Of a stretch of DNA of 40,015 bases, positions 1 through 7,170 are shown piece by piece. Below the pieces are notes generated by a model that worked only from the letters and a program-made list of their open reading frames with translations, was not told where the DNA came from and did no database searches. The stretch comes from JAJPHT01 sp035526585 (lineage in GTDB: Archaea > Thermoplasmatota > SW-10-69-26 > JACQPN01 > JAJPHT01), in the NCBI GenBank assembly GCA_035526585.1, contig DATLCC010000044.1, positions 1-40,015 of the forward strand, read 5' to 3'. A program made the translations under genes and the position numbers. Every line of letters starts with the position of its first letter. The first letter of the stretch is position 1.

Positions 1-48
1 AGAAGTTGCCGCGCCCCGCTGCCGGGAGGAGGCGTTGTGGCAACTTCT
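1..48. repeat. 10-bp inverted repeat at the left edge
   Basis: AGAAGTTGCC at 1-10 is the exact reverse complement of 39-48, with a 28-nt GC-rich spacer. The left arm starts at the first base of the window, so the repeat may extend outside it. The remaining sequence to 180 holds a second weak dyad (AGAGGA/TCCTCT near 71-95) and a run of ten G at 130-139. I see no gene in 1-180. The function is unknown; a transcript-end hairpin is possible. Confidence 0.5.
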
Positions 49-180
49 GACCTTCACGTGTCGCTCGGAGAGGATAGTATTTCCTCTGACACATGTCGAA
101 CTGTACGCAAGAAGATCGAGTGAGGGGAAGGGGGGGGGGAGGTCGCGTGGAAAACGAAAGAAGTGATGATCGGTTCCGGA

Positions 181-1077
181 TCAGAGATCGTCCGTCACGA
201 ACCGCGCGATGTCCGTTGGGAACGTCGCGACCTTGGCACCAGCGCGCTTGAACGCCTCCATCTTGGAGGCGGCCGTGCCCATGCCGCGGCTGACGATCGC
301 ACCCGCGTGGCCCATGCGCTTGCCTTCGGGCGCTGCGCGCCCCGCGATGTACGCATACACGGGCTTCTTCACGTTCTTCTTGACGTACGCGGCCGCTTCC
401 TCTTCCGCGGTGCCGCCGATCTCGCCCACGAGGACGATGGCGTCGGTCTTGGGATCCGCGTTGAAGATCTCGAGCGCGTCGATGAAGTTCGTGCCGTTCA
501 CGGGGTCGCCGCCAAGGCCCAGCACGCCGCTCTGGCCCACACCCTGCTCGCTGAGGGCGTTCACGATCTCGTACGTGAGCGTGCCGCTGCGCGACGCGAT
601 GCCGACGCGGCCGGGCTTGAAGATCTTGTTCGGCAGAATGCCGATCTTGCACTTCTCGCCCGGGTTCGCCATGCCGGGGCAGTTCGGGCCGAGCACGCGC
701 GCGCCCTTGAGCTTCGCGTACCAGACGAACTCCATCGCGTCGTGGAACGGGATGTGCTCGGTGATGACGACGACGTCCTTGATGCCGGCATCGACCGCCT
801 CGAGCACCGCATCCTTCGCGAACTTCGCCGGCACGTAGACGACGCTCGCGTTCGCGCCCGTCTTCTCGACCGCGTCGAAGCAGCTCTCGAACACGGGCTT
901 CCCGTGCACCTTCTCGCCGCTCTTCCCAGGCGTCACGCCGCCCACGACCTTCGTCCCGAACTCGAGCATCTTCTCCGTGTGGAACGTGCCCTGGTGGCCG
1001 GTGATGCCTTGGACGATGAGCTTCGTGTCCTTCCCGATAGGGAAGCCGACCGACGGCTTCGCGAGCTGGACGGCCAT
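181..1077 (-). CDS. sucD: Succinyl-CoA ligase (ADP/GDP-forming), alpha subunit
   Basis: SucD binds CoA and carries the phosphohistidine of succinyl-CoA synthetase, which converts succinyl-CoA to succinate with nucleotide phosphorylation in the TCA cycle. The 298-residue product has the usual family length. It shows the N-terminal CoA-binding Rossmann segment (GITGHQGTFH, about residues 24-33), a GPNCPGM loop near 131 and the active-site GHAGAI motif with His near residue 257. I chose the ATG at 1077 because the sequence upstream of it in frame is low-complexity and overlaps the preceding gene. The start lies one base after the stop of the basic protein gene, so sucC, the basic protein and sucD should be co-transcribed. 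The identification is secure from motifs and from the sucC partner. Confidence 0.96.
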   Translation of the reverse strand: MAVQLAKPSVGFPIGKDTKLIVQGITGHQGTFHTEKMLEFGTKVVGGVTPGKSGEKVHGKPVFESCFDAVEKTGANASVVYVPAKFAKDAVLEAVDAGIKDVVVITEHIPFHDAMEFVWYAKLKGARVLGPNCPGMANPGEKCKIGILPNKIFKPGRVGIASRSGTLTYEIVNALSEQGVGQSGVLGLGGDPVNGTNFIDALEIFNADPKTDAIVLVGEIGGTAEEEAAAYVKKNVKKPVYAYIAGRAAPEGKRMGHAGAIVSRGMGTAASKMEAFKRAGAKVATFPTDIARFVTDDL

Positions 1078-1078
1078 C

Positions 1079-1450
1079 CTAGCGTCGCCCCTTCTTGCCC
1101 GCAGGCTTGGTGGCGGGCTTCTTCGCAACGGCTCGTTTCGCGGCCTTCTTCGGCTTCACGCTGCGCGCCTTGGCGGCCTTGGCATTCTTGGCGCTCTTGG
1201 CGGAGGCGCGAGGCGCCGAACCGGCCTTCTTCAGCTTCTTTGCGACGTTCTTCACGGCCTTCACGGCGCGCTTCTGCGCCTTCTTCGCCGCGCGCTCCGG
1301 GCGCGCCTTCGCCATCGAGTCGGCGGCCTTGTTCACGGCCTCCGCGGCCTTGATCTCGAGCGTGCGCGTCGCGTCGGCGGCGGCGCCCTTGGCGGCCGCA
1401 GCGGCCTTCGCGAGCAGGTCTTCGGCAGCCTTCTTGATCGGGGATTCCAT
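1079..1450 (-). CDS. Lysine/alanine-rich histone-H1-like basic protein between sucC and sucD
   Basis: This 123-residue protein has low-complexity composition. Residues 1-55 are alanine-rich with alternating acidic and basic residues and look like a long amphipathic helix. Residues 55-123 are nearly all Lys, Ala, Arg, Pro and Val with AAK/KPA-type repeats and almost no acidic residues, as in histone H1 tails, bacterial H1-like proteins and PhaF-type phasins. No globular domain is recognisable. The gene starts 2 nt after the sucC stop and ends 1 nt before the sucD ATG, so it is translated inside the suc operon. Nucleic-acid binding or electrostatic tethering of the enzyme is inferred only from composition. 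SucC carries a similar tail, which argues against chance. The reading frame is supported by the tight spacing and the clear ATG. Confidence 0.8.
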   Translation of the reverse strand: MESPIKKAAEDLLAKAAAAAKGAAADATRTLEIKAAEAVNKAADSMAKARPERAAKKAQKRAVKAVKNVAKKLKKAGSAPRASAKSAKNAKAAKARSVKPKKAAKRAVAKKPATKPAGKKGRR

Positions 1451-1452
1451 GT

Positions 1453-2763
1453 TCAGCGACCTCCCTTGGAGTTGGACTTGGCCTTCGCCTTCGGCTTGGG
1501 CTTGCCCTTGATAGCTTTCTTCACGGCGCGGACCACCTTGCTGGCGGTGGTGCGCTTTGCGCCTTTGGCCTTCTTGGCGCCCCTGGCGAGCAAGAGGTCA
1601 GGAACGTCCACTTTGTACGTGAGCGGCGGCAGGGGCTTGCCGGCGACGGCGAGCTTCTCGATCTCGACCGTGAGCTTCGCGGCCTCCTGCAGCGTGTTCG
1701 TGGAGTAGAGTCCGGCCTCCTTGACGATGGCGCGCGCCTCCTCCTCGTTCACGCCCTTGATGCGCGTGACGATGGGGAACTCGATCTTCTCCGAGTCGAT
1801 GACCATCTTGAGGCCCTTCGCGACCGTGTCGCTCTTCGTGATGCCTCCGAAGAGGTTGAGGAGCATGACGGTCGGGTTGGCCTTCCGCATGAGGAGGACG
1901 CACTCGCGGACCTTCTCCGGGTTGTCCGTGCCGCCAAGGTCGAGGAAGATGCCCGGCTCGCCGCCGTAGTGCTTGATCGCGTCGAGCGTCGCCATCGTGA
2001 GCCCGGCGCCGTTCGCGATGATGCCGATCCGGCCATCGAGCTGGATGAACGCGATCCCCTTCTCCTGCGCCTCGCGCTCGAGGGGCGTCAGCTCTTCTTC
2101 GGCGGCGGGGAACTCGGTGTGGCGCCATTCGGCGTCGTCGTCGAGGATGACCTTCGCGTCGGCGGCGTAGACCTTGCCGTCGGGCGTCACGGCCATCGGA
2201 TTGATCTCGAGGAGCTCGGCGTCCATCGTGTGATAGCCCGCGACGAGCTTGCGGACGATCTCGTTCACCTGCTTCTGGACCTCGGGCTTGAGCCCAGAGC
2301 CCTGGAAGAGCTTGCGCGTGTGGTACGCCTGCCAGCCGGTGATGTGGGAGACGTGGACGCGCTTGATCTTCTCGTCCGCGACGGCCTCGATCTCGACGCC
2401 GCCCTCTTCGCTGAAGAGGACCATCGGCGTGCGGCTGGATCGGTCCAGCAGGACCGAGCAATAGAGCTCCTTGGCGAAGTCGAGCTTCTGGACGAGGAAG
2501 ACCTTCTCGACGGTGAGGCCCTTGATGTTCATGCCGAGGACCTGACGCGTCTTGGCCTTCGCCTGCTCCCAGTTGTCCGCGAACTGGATGCCGCCGGCCT
2601 TGCCGCGGCCGCCCACAAGGACCTGCGCCTTGACGACGAGCGGGTACACGAGCTGGTCCTTGACCTTCTCCAGCTCGTCCATGCTGGAGACGACGACGCC
2701 CTTGGGCGTCGGGATGCCGAGGCGCTCAAAGACCTGGCGCCCCTGGTATTCGTAGAGCTTCAC
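1453..2763 (-). CDS. sucC: Succinyl-CoA ligase beta subunit with lysine-rich C-terminal tail
   Basis: SucC is the nucleotide- and succinate-binding subunit of succinyl-CoA synthetase. The start MKLYEYQGRQVFERLGIPTPKG is typical of the family, followed by an ATP-grasp region (VVKAQVLVGGRGKAGG) and the glycine-rich ligase region (GRIGIIANGAGLTMATLD, FLDLGGTDNPEKV, LLNLFGGITKSD). The enzyme domain ends near residue 392. The remaining 44 residues contain 18 Lys/Arg and no acidic residue, making the protein 436 residues against about 380-400 for the family. This appended tail resembles the separate basic protein encoded next in the operon. The ATG at 2763 is preceded by a TATA-like element at 2797-2806. 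Identity is certain; the tail's role is unknown. Confidence 0.96.
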   Translation of the reverse strand: MKLYEYQGRQVFERLGIPTPKGVVVSSMDELEKVKDQLVYPLVVKAQVLVGGRGKAGGIQFADNWEQAKAKTRQVLGMNIKGLTVEKVFLVQKLDFAKELYCSVLLDRSSRTPMVLFSEEGGVEIEAVADEKIKRVHVSHITGWQAYHTRKLFQGSGLKPEVQKQVNEIVRKLVAGYHTMDAELLEINPMAVTPDGKVYAADAKVILDDDAEWRHTEFPAAEEELTPLEREAQEKGIAFIQLDGRIGIIANGAGLTMATLDAIKHYGGEPGIFLDLGGTDNPEKVRECVLLMRKANPTVMLLNLFGGITKSDTVAKGLKMVIDSEKIEFPIVTRIKGVNEEEARAIVKEAGLYSTNTLQEAAKLTVEIEKLAVAGKPLPPLTYKVDVPDLLLARGAKKAKGAKRTTASKVVRAVKKAIKGKPKPKAKAKSNSKGGR

Positions 2764-2796
2764 CGCGAACTCCTCGTTCGCGCCAAACCCGGCGCC

Positions 2797-2806
2797 CCTT
2801 AAAAAG
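2797..2806 (-). promoter_or_regulatory. TATA-like element for the suc operon
   Basis: On the minus strand this reads CTTTTTAAGG, 34-43 nt upstream of the sucC ATG, which would give a leader of roughly 10-15 nt. It is the only A/T run in an otherwise GC-rich leader. Confidence 0.55.
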
Positions 2807-2817
2807 ACGCCTGGGCC

Positions 2818-2831
2818 GAGGCTTAAGCCTC
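2818..2831. promoter_or_regulatory. 14-bp perfect palindrome upstream of the sucC TATA box
   Basis: GAGGCTTAAGCCTC is a perfect palindrome, 11 nt upstream of the presumed suc TATA box and about 15 nt after the stop of the four-cysteine gene. Its position fits an operator or activator site for the suc operon. A small transcript-end hairpin for the upstream gene is the alternative. Confidence 0.4.
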
Positions 2832-2846
2832 AGCCAGCCCGTCCAC

Positions 2847-3074
2847 TCAGCCGGCGAAGGCCCGGTTCTTCTCGGCGCGCAGCACCGAGATCTCGAGCAT
2901 GGATTGGTTGACCTCCTTCTGGAACTCCTTGCGCGCAAGCGCCAGGAGCTCGTCGTGGAACGCGATGCTCATCGCGTACTTGTTGCAGAGGAACTCGCCT
3001 TCCGCAGGCGCGAGGGCCTTCGTGCAGGCGTTGTCCTTCATGAACGCACAGTTGTCGCAGGATGCGAGCTTCAT
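2847..3074 (-). CDS. Small four-cysteine (zinc-ribbon-like) protein
   Basis: The 75-residue product has cysteines at 6, 9, 17 and 30 (CxxC-x7-C-x12-C), a pattern suited to one zinc ion or an Fe-S cluster, followed by a charged helical C-terminal half (about residues 38-72). No signal peptide is present, so it is probably cytoplasmic. I do not recognise the family. The ATG at 3074 is chosen because the frame upstream is low-complexity and the cysteine motif begins at once. It lies upstream of sucC on the same strand with an 83-nt gap that carries its own TATA-like element, and is divergent from the gene at 3259. Function is unknown. Confidence 0.7.
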   Translation of the reverse strand: MKLASCDNCAFMKDNACTKALAPAEGEFLCNKYAMSIAFHDELLALARKEFQKEVNQSMLEISVLRAEKNRAFAG

Positions 3075-3258
3075 GGTTCCAGTCTCCCCAATGACGGGGT
3101 ATCGTACGCCGCTCAGCGACGCACGACAGGACCCCATGCGCCGTCCGTCATACTTCATCTTTCGGTTCGTCCGGAGCGCATGAAGTCGGGTCGTTCCGCG
3201 GCGCCGCGTTGCGCTTCGTTCGAACGCGTTCCCTGGTTCGCGGCTTGAAGGGGGCGTC

Positions 3259-4659
3259 GTGGCGCACCCGCCGAGGTTAAGACTCAAGGGGAAGGGGCCG
3301 CTTGGCCTCGCCGTGGACTGCTTCGAGCTCCTTTGGCGCGACTGGCGCGAGGGCGAGCCCGCGGTCTTCCTCGACGGCGCCGCCGCGAGCGCGCCCGAAG
3401 CCGTGCGGCGCATGAGCTACCTCGCGCTGCGGCCCAGCGCCTCGCTCTGCGTGCGCGAGGCCGAGGCCTGGTGGCGCGAAGGAGCGGGCCCGTGGCGGCG
3501 GCGCGCGGGCGACCCGTGGGCGCTCCTGCGCGCGCTGCGAGGCCCCGCATCCGACGGCGCGCCCCTTGCGCCCTTCGTCGCGGGCCTCGCCTCCTACGAC
3601 GCGGGCCGCCTCATCGAGCGCCTGCCTGGCGAGGCCCGGGACGACACGGCGCTCCCGTGGCTCCTCTTCCATCGCTTCGACGACGTCACGGCCAGGACGT
3701 TTCGGAGCGCTTCGCGGCTGGACGAAGACGAGGACGACGTCGAACGCGAGGGGAAGGCCCAAGGGGAGGGGCCCTCGCGCTCGACCCTCCCCTCGTCCTC
3801 CGTCGTCCGCATCGGCCCCATCGAGCCCCAGCTCTCGCAGAAGGAGTTCGAGGCGATGGTCGTGCGCGCGAAGGCCTACATCCGCGCGGGCGACGTGTTC
3901 CAGGTGAACCTCAGCCATCGCCTCGAGTGCGACGTCTCGGGCTCGCCGCTCGATCTCTACGCGCGCCTGCGCGCGGTGAATCCCGCGCCCTTCAGCGCGT
4001 TCTTCGCAAGCGGGCCGCTGCCGTGGGACCCCGAAGGATTCCACGTCTTGTCGTCCTCGCCTGAAAGGCTCTTCTCGCTTCGAGCGGGAAGGCTCGAAGC
4101 GCGCCCCATCGCCGGCACGCGCCGCCGCGACCCCGATCCCGCGCGCGATGCGGCGCTCAGGGTGGAGCTGCGGGCCGACGCGAAGGAGCAGGCGGAGCAC
4201 GTCATGATGGTGGACCTTGCGAGGAACGATCTCGGGCGCGTCGCGCGCTTTGGCAGCGTGCGAGTGCCGGACCTTCTCACCGTGGAGACGTACCGCACGG
4301 TGCACCACCTCGTGAGCGTCGTGGACGCGCAGCTCGCGGACGGCAAGGACGCCATCGATGCCCTGCGCGCGATGTTCCCCGGCGGCACGATCACCGGCGC
4401 GCCCAAGGTGCGCGCGATGGAGGTGATCGAGGAGCTGGAGCCCGCGCGCCGTGGCATCTACACCGGCAGCCTCGGGTTCTTCGACGGCGCAGGCGACGCC
4501 GACTTCAACATCCTCATCCGCACCATCCTCGTGCAGAAGCGCCGCGCGCACCTGCAGGTGGGAGCCGGGATCGTCGAGGAGAGCGAGCCGCACAAGGAGT
4601 ACGAGGAGACGCTCGCGAAGGCGAAGGGGCTCCTCCTCGCGCTCGGGCGGGACGCATGA
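3259..4659 (+). CDS. Chorismate-utilising enzyme: aminodeoxychorismate/anthranilate synthase component I-like
   Basis: This 466-residue enzyme belongs to the TrpE/PabB (MST) family, which aminates chorismate. The C-terminal catalytic domain (about 190-462) shows FQVNLSHR, SSSPERLF, the PIAGT motif (residues 283-287), EQAEHVMMVDLARNDLGRV, HHLVSVV, FPGGTITGAPKVRAMEVIEELEP and GAGIVEESEPHKEYEE. PIAGT is the anthranilate-synthase form; classical PabB has PIKGT with a nucleophilic lysine. The next gene, overlapping by ATGA, is a PabC-like aminotransferase, which favours a role in p-aminobenzoate synthesis. No glutamine amidotransferase partner lies in the window. The GTG at 3259 keeps the N-terminal strand seen in the family; a GTG at 3313 behind a TTAAG element is an alternative. 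Family assignment is secure; TrpE versus PabB is open. Confidence 0.88.
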   Translation: MAHPPRLRLKGKGPLGLAVDCFELLWRDWREGEPAVFLDGAAASAPEAVRRMSYLALRPSASLCVREAEAWWREGAGPWRRRAGDPWALLRALRGPASDGAPLAPFVAGLASYDAGRLIERLPGEARDDTALPWLLFHRFDDVTARTFRSASRLDEDEDDVEREGKAQGEGPSRSTLPSSSVVRIGPIEPQLSQKEFEAMVVRAKAYIRAGDVFQVNLSHRLECDVSGSPLDLYARLRAVNPAPFSAFFASGPLPWDPEGFHVLSSSPERLFSLRAGRLEARPIAGTRRRDPDPARDAALRVELRADAKEQAEHVMMVDLARNDLGRVARFGSVRVPDLLTVETYRTVHHLVSVVDAQLADGKDAIDALRAMFPGGTITGAPKVRAMEVIEELEPARRGIYTGSLGFFDGAGDADFNILIRTILVQKRRAHLQVGAGIVEESEPHKEYEETLAKAKGLLLALGRDA

Positions 4660-5507
4660 GCGTCGTCTGGTTGAACGGCGCGCTCGTCGACGAGCAGGAC
4701 GCGCGCATCAGCCCCTTCGACCGGGGCTTTCTCCTTGGGGACGCCGTCTTCGAGGCGCTCCGCGTCTACCGCGGGCGCCCGCACGCCCTGCCGCAACACC
4801 TCGCGCGCCTGCGCGCAAGCTGCGCAGAGACGCGCCTCCCATTCCCCGAGGGATTGGAGCGCGCGGTGGCCCAGGTCGTCGCCGCGAACGCGCTCCCCGA
4901 GTCGTCGCTTCGCATCACCGTGACGCGAGGGGCAGGCGGGCGCGGCACGAGCCCCGAAGGTGCGGGCCCCTCGACCGTGCTCGTGCACGTCGCGCCCATC
5001 CTGCACCGTCCCGAGATCTACGCGCGCGGGCTGCGCGTCGTCTCGGCAAAGCGCCGCCGGATCCCTCCCTCGTCCCTCCCCTCCACGATCAAGTCCACGA
5101 ACTACCTCGTGCACGTGCTCGCGCGCATCGAAGCCGAAGAAGCGGGCGCCGACGACGCGCTCTTCGTCGACGACGAGCGCCAGGTCGTCGAGGCGACGCA
5201 GGCCAACGTGTTCGCCCTCCTGGGCGAGGAGCTCGTCACGCCCCCGCTCGCCTCCGGATGCCTGCCGGGCCAGACGCGCGCCGAGGTGCTGGCCCTCGCA
5301 CCCGCGCTCGGGCTGAAGCCCATCGAGCGCGCGCTGCCGCTCTCCACCCTGCGCGACGCGCGCGAGGTGATGCTCACGGCGAGCGTGCTCGAGGTCGCGC
5401 CCGTCGTCTCGCTCGATGGCGCGCCCGTGGGCGGCGGCGCGCCCGGCCCCGTCGCGCGCCGGCTGCACGAGCTCTACCGGAAGCACGCGCTCTCCGAGTC
5501 CCCCTAG
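4656..5507 (+). CDS. Class IV PLP aminotransferase / aminodeoxychorismate lyase-like
   Basis: This 283-residue protein is a fold-type IV PLP enzyme (IlvE/D-amino-acid aminotransferase/PabC). Typical landmarks are the N-terminal LNGALVDEQDARISPFDRGFLLGDAVFE, the PLP lysine in TIKSTNYL (Lys146), an E-A-T-Q-A-N-V-F segment (Glu179) and the cofactor phosphate loop GCLPGQTR near 201-208. Its ATG overlaps the stop of the chorismate enzyme gene (ATGA), indicating translational coupling. That context suggests 4-amino-4-deoxychorismate lyase (PabC). Branched-chain aminotransferase is the main alternative, since the family is hard to split by motif alone. No membrane segment is present. Confidence 0.86.
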   Translation: MSVVWLNGALVDEQDARISPFDRGFLLGDAVFEALRVYRGRPHALPQHLARLRASCAETRLPFPEGLERAVAQVVAANALPESSLRITVTRGAGGRGTSPEGAGPSTVLVHVAPILHRPEIYARGLRVVSAKRRRIPPSSLPSTIKSTNYLVHVLARIEAEEAGADDALFVDDERQVVEATQANVFALLGEELVTPPLASGCLPGQTRAEVLALAPALGLKPIERALPLSTLRDAREVMLTASVLEVAPVVSLDGAPVGGGAPGPVARRLHELYRKHALSESP

Positions 5508-5549
5508 CGACAGCGACATGAAGGGGGAGCGCCAGAGCCTCGCGCGGGA

Positions 5550-5702
5550 ATGCACATGGGACCAACGACACTCGAGCGGCGCTTCCAGCTCCCGCAGGAC
5601 GCGCCCCCACGGCTCATCGAAGACATCCAGGCCTACAGCGCGCTCGTGGACCTGCAGGACCGCATGGTCCACAGCGCCCCCTGGTTCCAACGGCTGGCGT
5701 AG
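5550..5702 (+). CDS. Possible 50-residue protein between the aminotransferase gene and tpiA
   Basis: An ATG at 5550 (or 5556) opens a 50-codon frame ending in TAG at 5700-5702. The predicted peptide (central DIQAYSALVDLQDRMVHSAPW) is mixed in composition, plausibly helical, and its third codon positions are mostly G or C as in neighbouring genes. It starts 43 nt after the aminotransferase stop and ends 80 nt before tpiA on the same strand. No family is recognised. Chance occurrence cannot be excluded at this length. Confidence 0.4.
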   Translation: MHMGPTTLERRFQLPQDAPPRLIEDIQAYSALVDLQDRMVHSAPWFQRLA

Positions 5703-5782
5703 ATCCCCTTGCGCCCCCCGCAGCGGACGCGGACGCCAAGGCGACCCGCGGAGTTCAAGCGCTCCAGCGTGCACTTCGGCGC

Positions 5783-6466
5783 ATGCGCTTCCCGACCGAT
5801 CGCCCTGTGGTCATCATCAACTACAAGGCGTACCCCGCGTGCGTCGGCAAGAACGCCGTCGCGTTCACGCACGCGCTGGAGCGCGCCGCCGAAGGGAAGC
5901 ACGTGACCCTCGCCGTCGCGACGCAGGCGGCCGACATCCTGCGCGTGTCGCAGGCGGCGCGCATCGCCGTGCTCGCGGAGCACGTGGACAGCCTCGCGCC
6001 CGGCAACGGCACGGGCTCCACGCTCGTCGAGGCCGCAGCCGACGCGGGCGCCGTCGGAAGCCTCGTGAACCATGCGGAGAAGCGCCTGACACTCGCGGAG
6101 ATCGGCGCCGTCGTGACCCGCCTGCGCGCCTCCGGCCTCGCGTCGGTCGTCTGCAGCGACACGGCGGCGACGACGCGCGGCGCAGCGGCGCTGCGTCCCG
6201 ACTTCGTGGCCGTGGAGCCGCCCGAGCTCATCGGCGGCACCGTGAGCGTCACGAAGGCCGACCCCGGGATCGTGCGCGACTCGGTGAAGCTCGCGAAGGA
6301 GGTCGCCCCCGACGTGCGCGTCCTTTGTGGCGCGGGCGTGCAGACGGGCGAAGACCTCGCCGCCGCGCTGAAGCTCGGCGCGGACGGCGTGCTCCTCGCG
6401 AGCGCCGTCACGAAGGCGAAGGATCCGGGCGCAGCTCTTGCGCAACTGCTGACCGGACTTGCGTAA
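5783..6466 (+). CDS. tpiA: Triosephosphate isomerase, archaeal type
   Basis: The enzyme interconverts dihydroxyacetone phosphate and glyceraldehyde 3-phosphate in glycolysis and gluconeogenesis. The 227-residue length is the short archaeal form. Visible active-site elements are the N-terminal IINYK (Asn13, Lys15), EHVDSLAPG with His67, the NHAEKRLT segment, and the catalytic glutamate in VAVEPPELIG (Glu145), followed by the phosphate-binding CGAGV and GADGVLLASA loops. The ATG at 5783 is the first that yields the family N-terminus. The stop codon overlaps the start of a short repeated dyad element at 6466. The gene reads in the same direction as the pair upstream and converges on pncC. Confidence 0.95.
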   Translation: MRFPTDRPVVIINYKAYPACVGKNAVAFTHALERAAEGKHVTLAVATQAADILRVSQAARIAVLAEHVDSLAPGNGTGSTLVEAAADAGAVGSLVNHAEKRLTLAEIGAVVTRLRASGLASVVCSDTAATTRGAAALRPDFVAVEPPELIGGTVSVTKADPGIVRDSVKLAKEVAPDVRVLCGAGVQTGEDLAAALKLGADGVLLASAVTKAKDPGAALAQLLTGLA

Positions 6467-6486
6467 TGTGTGACCAAACGGTTACG
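6466..6486. promoter_or_regulatory. Dyad element TGACC-N4-GGTTA, copy 1
   Basis: Bases 6471-6484 form TGACC-AAAC-GGTTA, one mismatch from a perfect dyad. The surrounding 21 nt match 18 of 21 positions in a second copy at 35129-35149, and the half-site spacing equals that of the perfect operator before the tetR gene (24244-24263). It begins at the tpiA stop. The following 140 nt before the pncC stop contain no gene I can support. Both distant copies also open an ATG frame of exactly 22 codons (MCDQTVT and MCDHVVT), with codon use unlike real genes here. Confidence 0.5.
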
Positions 6487-6630
6487 TGTATTTGTGCAGC
6501 GCAAAAGGGTAGCAAGCATCCGCGATGTCCGTGAAGGGCAATGCACACCCGCGGACGTCGCGGCGCCGCGGACCCGCGGAGGCTTGCCACACTCATCCGA
6601 GGCAACTCCTTCTAGCCGAATGTCGCGGCG

Positions 6631-7116
6631 TCAGGAGCGCGCCTTCGCCGCCCGTGGCACCACGTCGAGCACGTACTCCAGCGCACGTTCCGCCGCGCCG
6701 GCCCGCACCGCCTCGCGCGCGTCGGGGAAGTGCAGCTCGTGCACCTCGACACCTCCGGCGTGCGCGACGCCGATGTACACGCGCCCGAGCTCGCCGCCGG
6801 GGGGCACCTTCGGCCCCGCGAACCCCGTGATGGAGATCGCGATGTCCGTGCCCAGGAGCTCGCGCGCGCCCGTCGCCATCTGGCGCGCGGCCTCGGCCGT
6901 GACGCCGCCCTTCTCGGCGAGGAGCTTCCGATCGACATGGAGGATCGCGGCCTTCACCTCGTCCTGATAGCAGATGACGCCGCCCTGGAACACGTCGGAT
7001 GCGCCCGAAGGCGTCGTGAGCCGCGCGCCGAAGAGGCCGCCCGTGCAGCTCTCGGCGCAGGCGAGGGTGAGCTTCTCGCGGCGCAACGCTTCGAGGACCC
7101 GCTCTTCCAGGCTCAT
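6631..7116 (-). CDS. pncC: Nicotinamide-nucleotide amidohydrolase (CinA C-terminal domain family)
   Basis: This is a stand-alone CinA C-terminal domain of 161 residues. Members deamidate nicotinamide mononucleotide to nicotinate mononucleotide in pyridine-nucleotide salvage. The diagnostic N-terminal ACAESCTGGLFGARLT (about 19-34) with its catalytic serine region is present, followed by GGVICYQDEVK, GGVTAEAARQMA, and ITGFAGPKVPPGGELGRVYIG, which corresponds to the GIAGPxGG loop with Phe in place of the usual Ile/Val. No molybdopterin-like CinA N-terminal domain is present. The ATG at 7116 is 29 nt from a TATA element that also serves the divergent gene at 7171. Confidence 0.9.
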   Translation of the reverse strand: MSLEERVLEALRREKLTLACAESCTGGLFGARLTTPSGASDVFQGGVICYQDEVKAAILHVDRKLLAEKGGVTAEAARQMATGARELLGTDIAISITGFAGPKVPPGGELGRVYIGVAHAGGVEVHELHFPDAREAVRAGAAERALEYVLDVVPRAAKARS

Positions 7117-7140
7117 CTTGGCCGCCGGAACACGGACACA

Positions 7141-7148
7141 AGCTTATA
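7141..7148. promoter_or_regulatory. Shared TATA element of a bidirectional promoter
   Basis: AGCTTATA is the only A/T-rich stretch in the 54-nt gap between the divergent pncC and HPS-RraA genes. Its centre is about 26 nt from the forward ATG (7171) and 29 nt from the reverse ATG (7116). That is the archaeal TATA-to-start distance on both sides and predicts leaderless transcripts in both directions. Confidence 0.5.
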
Positions 7149-7170
7149 GCCGGCGGGCATATGGGCGCGC

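Noticed and set aside
1079..1450. Archaeal histone or Alba identity for the basic protein
   Set aside because: No histone fold or Alba motif is visible; only H1-like composition.
3200..3240. A GTTCGAAC sequence resembling a T loop
   Set aside because: It is part of a simple GC palindrome; no cloverleaf can be drawn.
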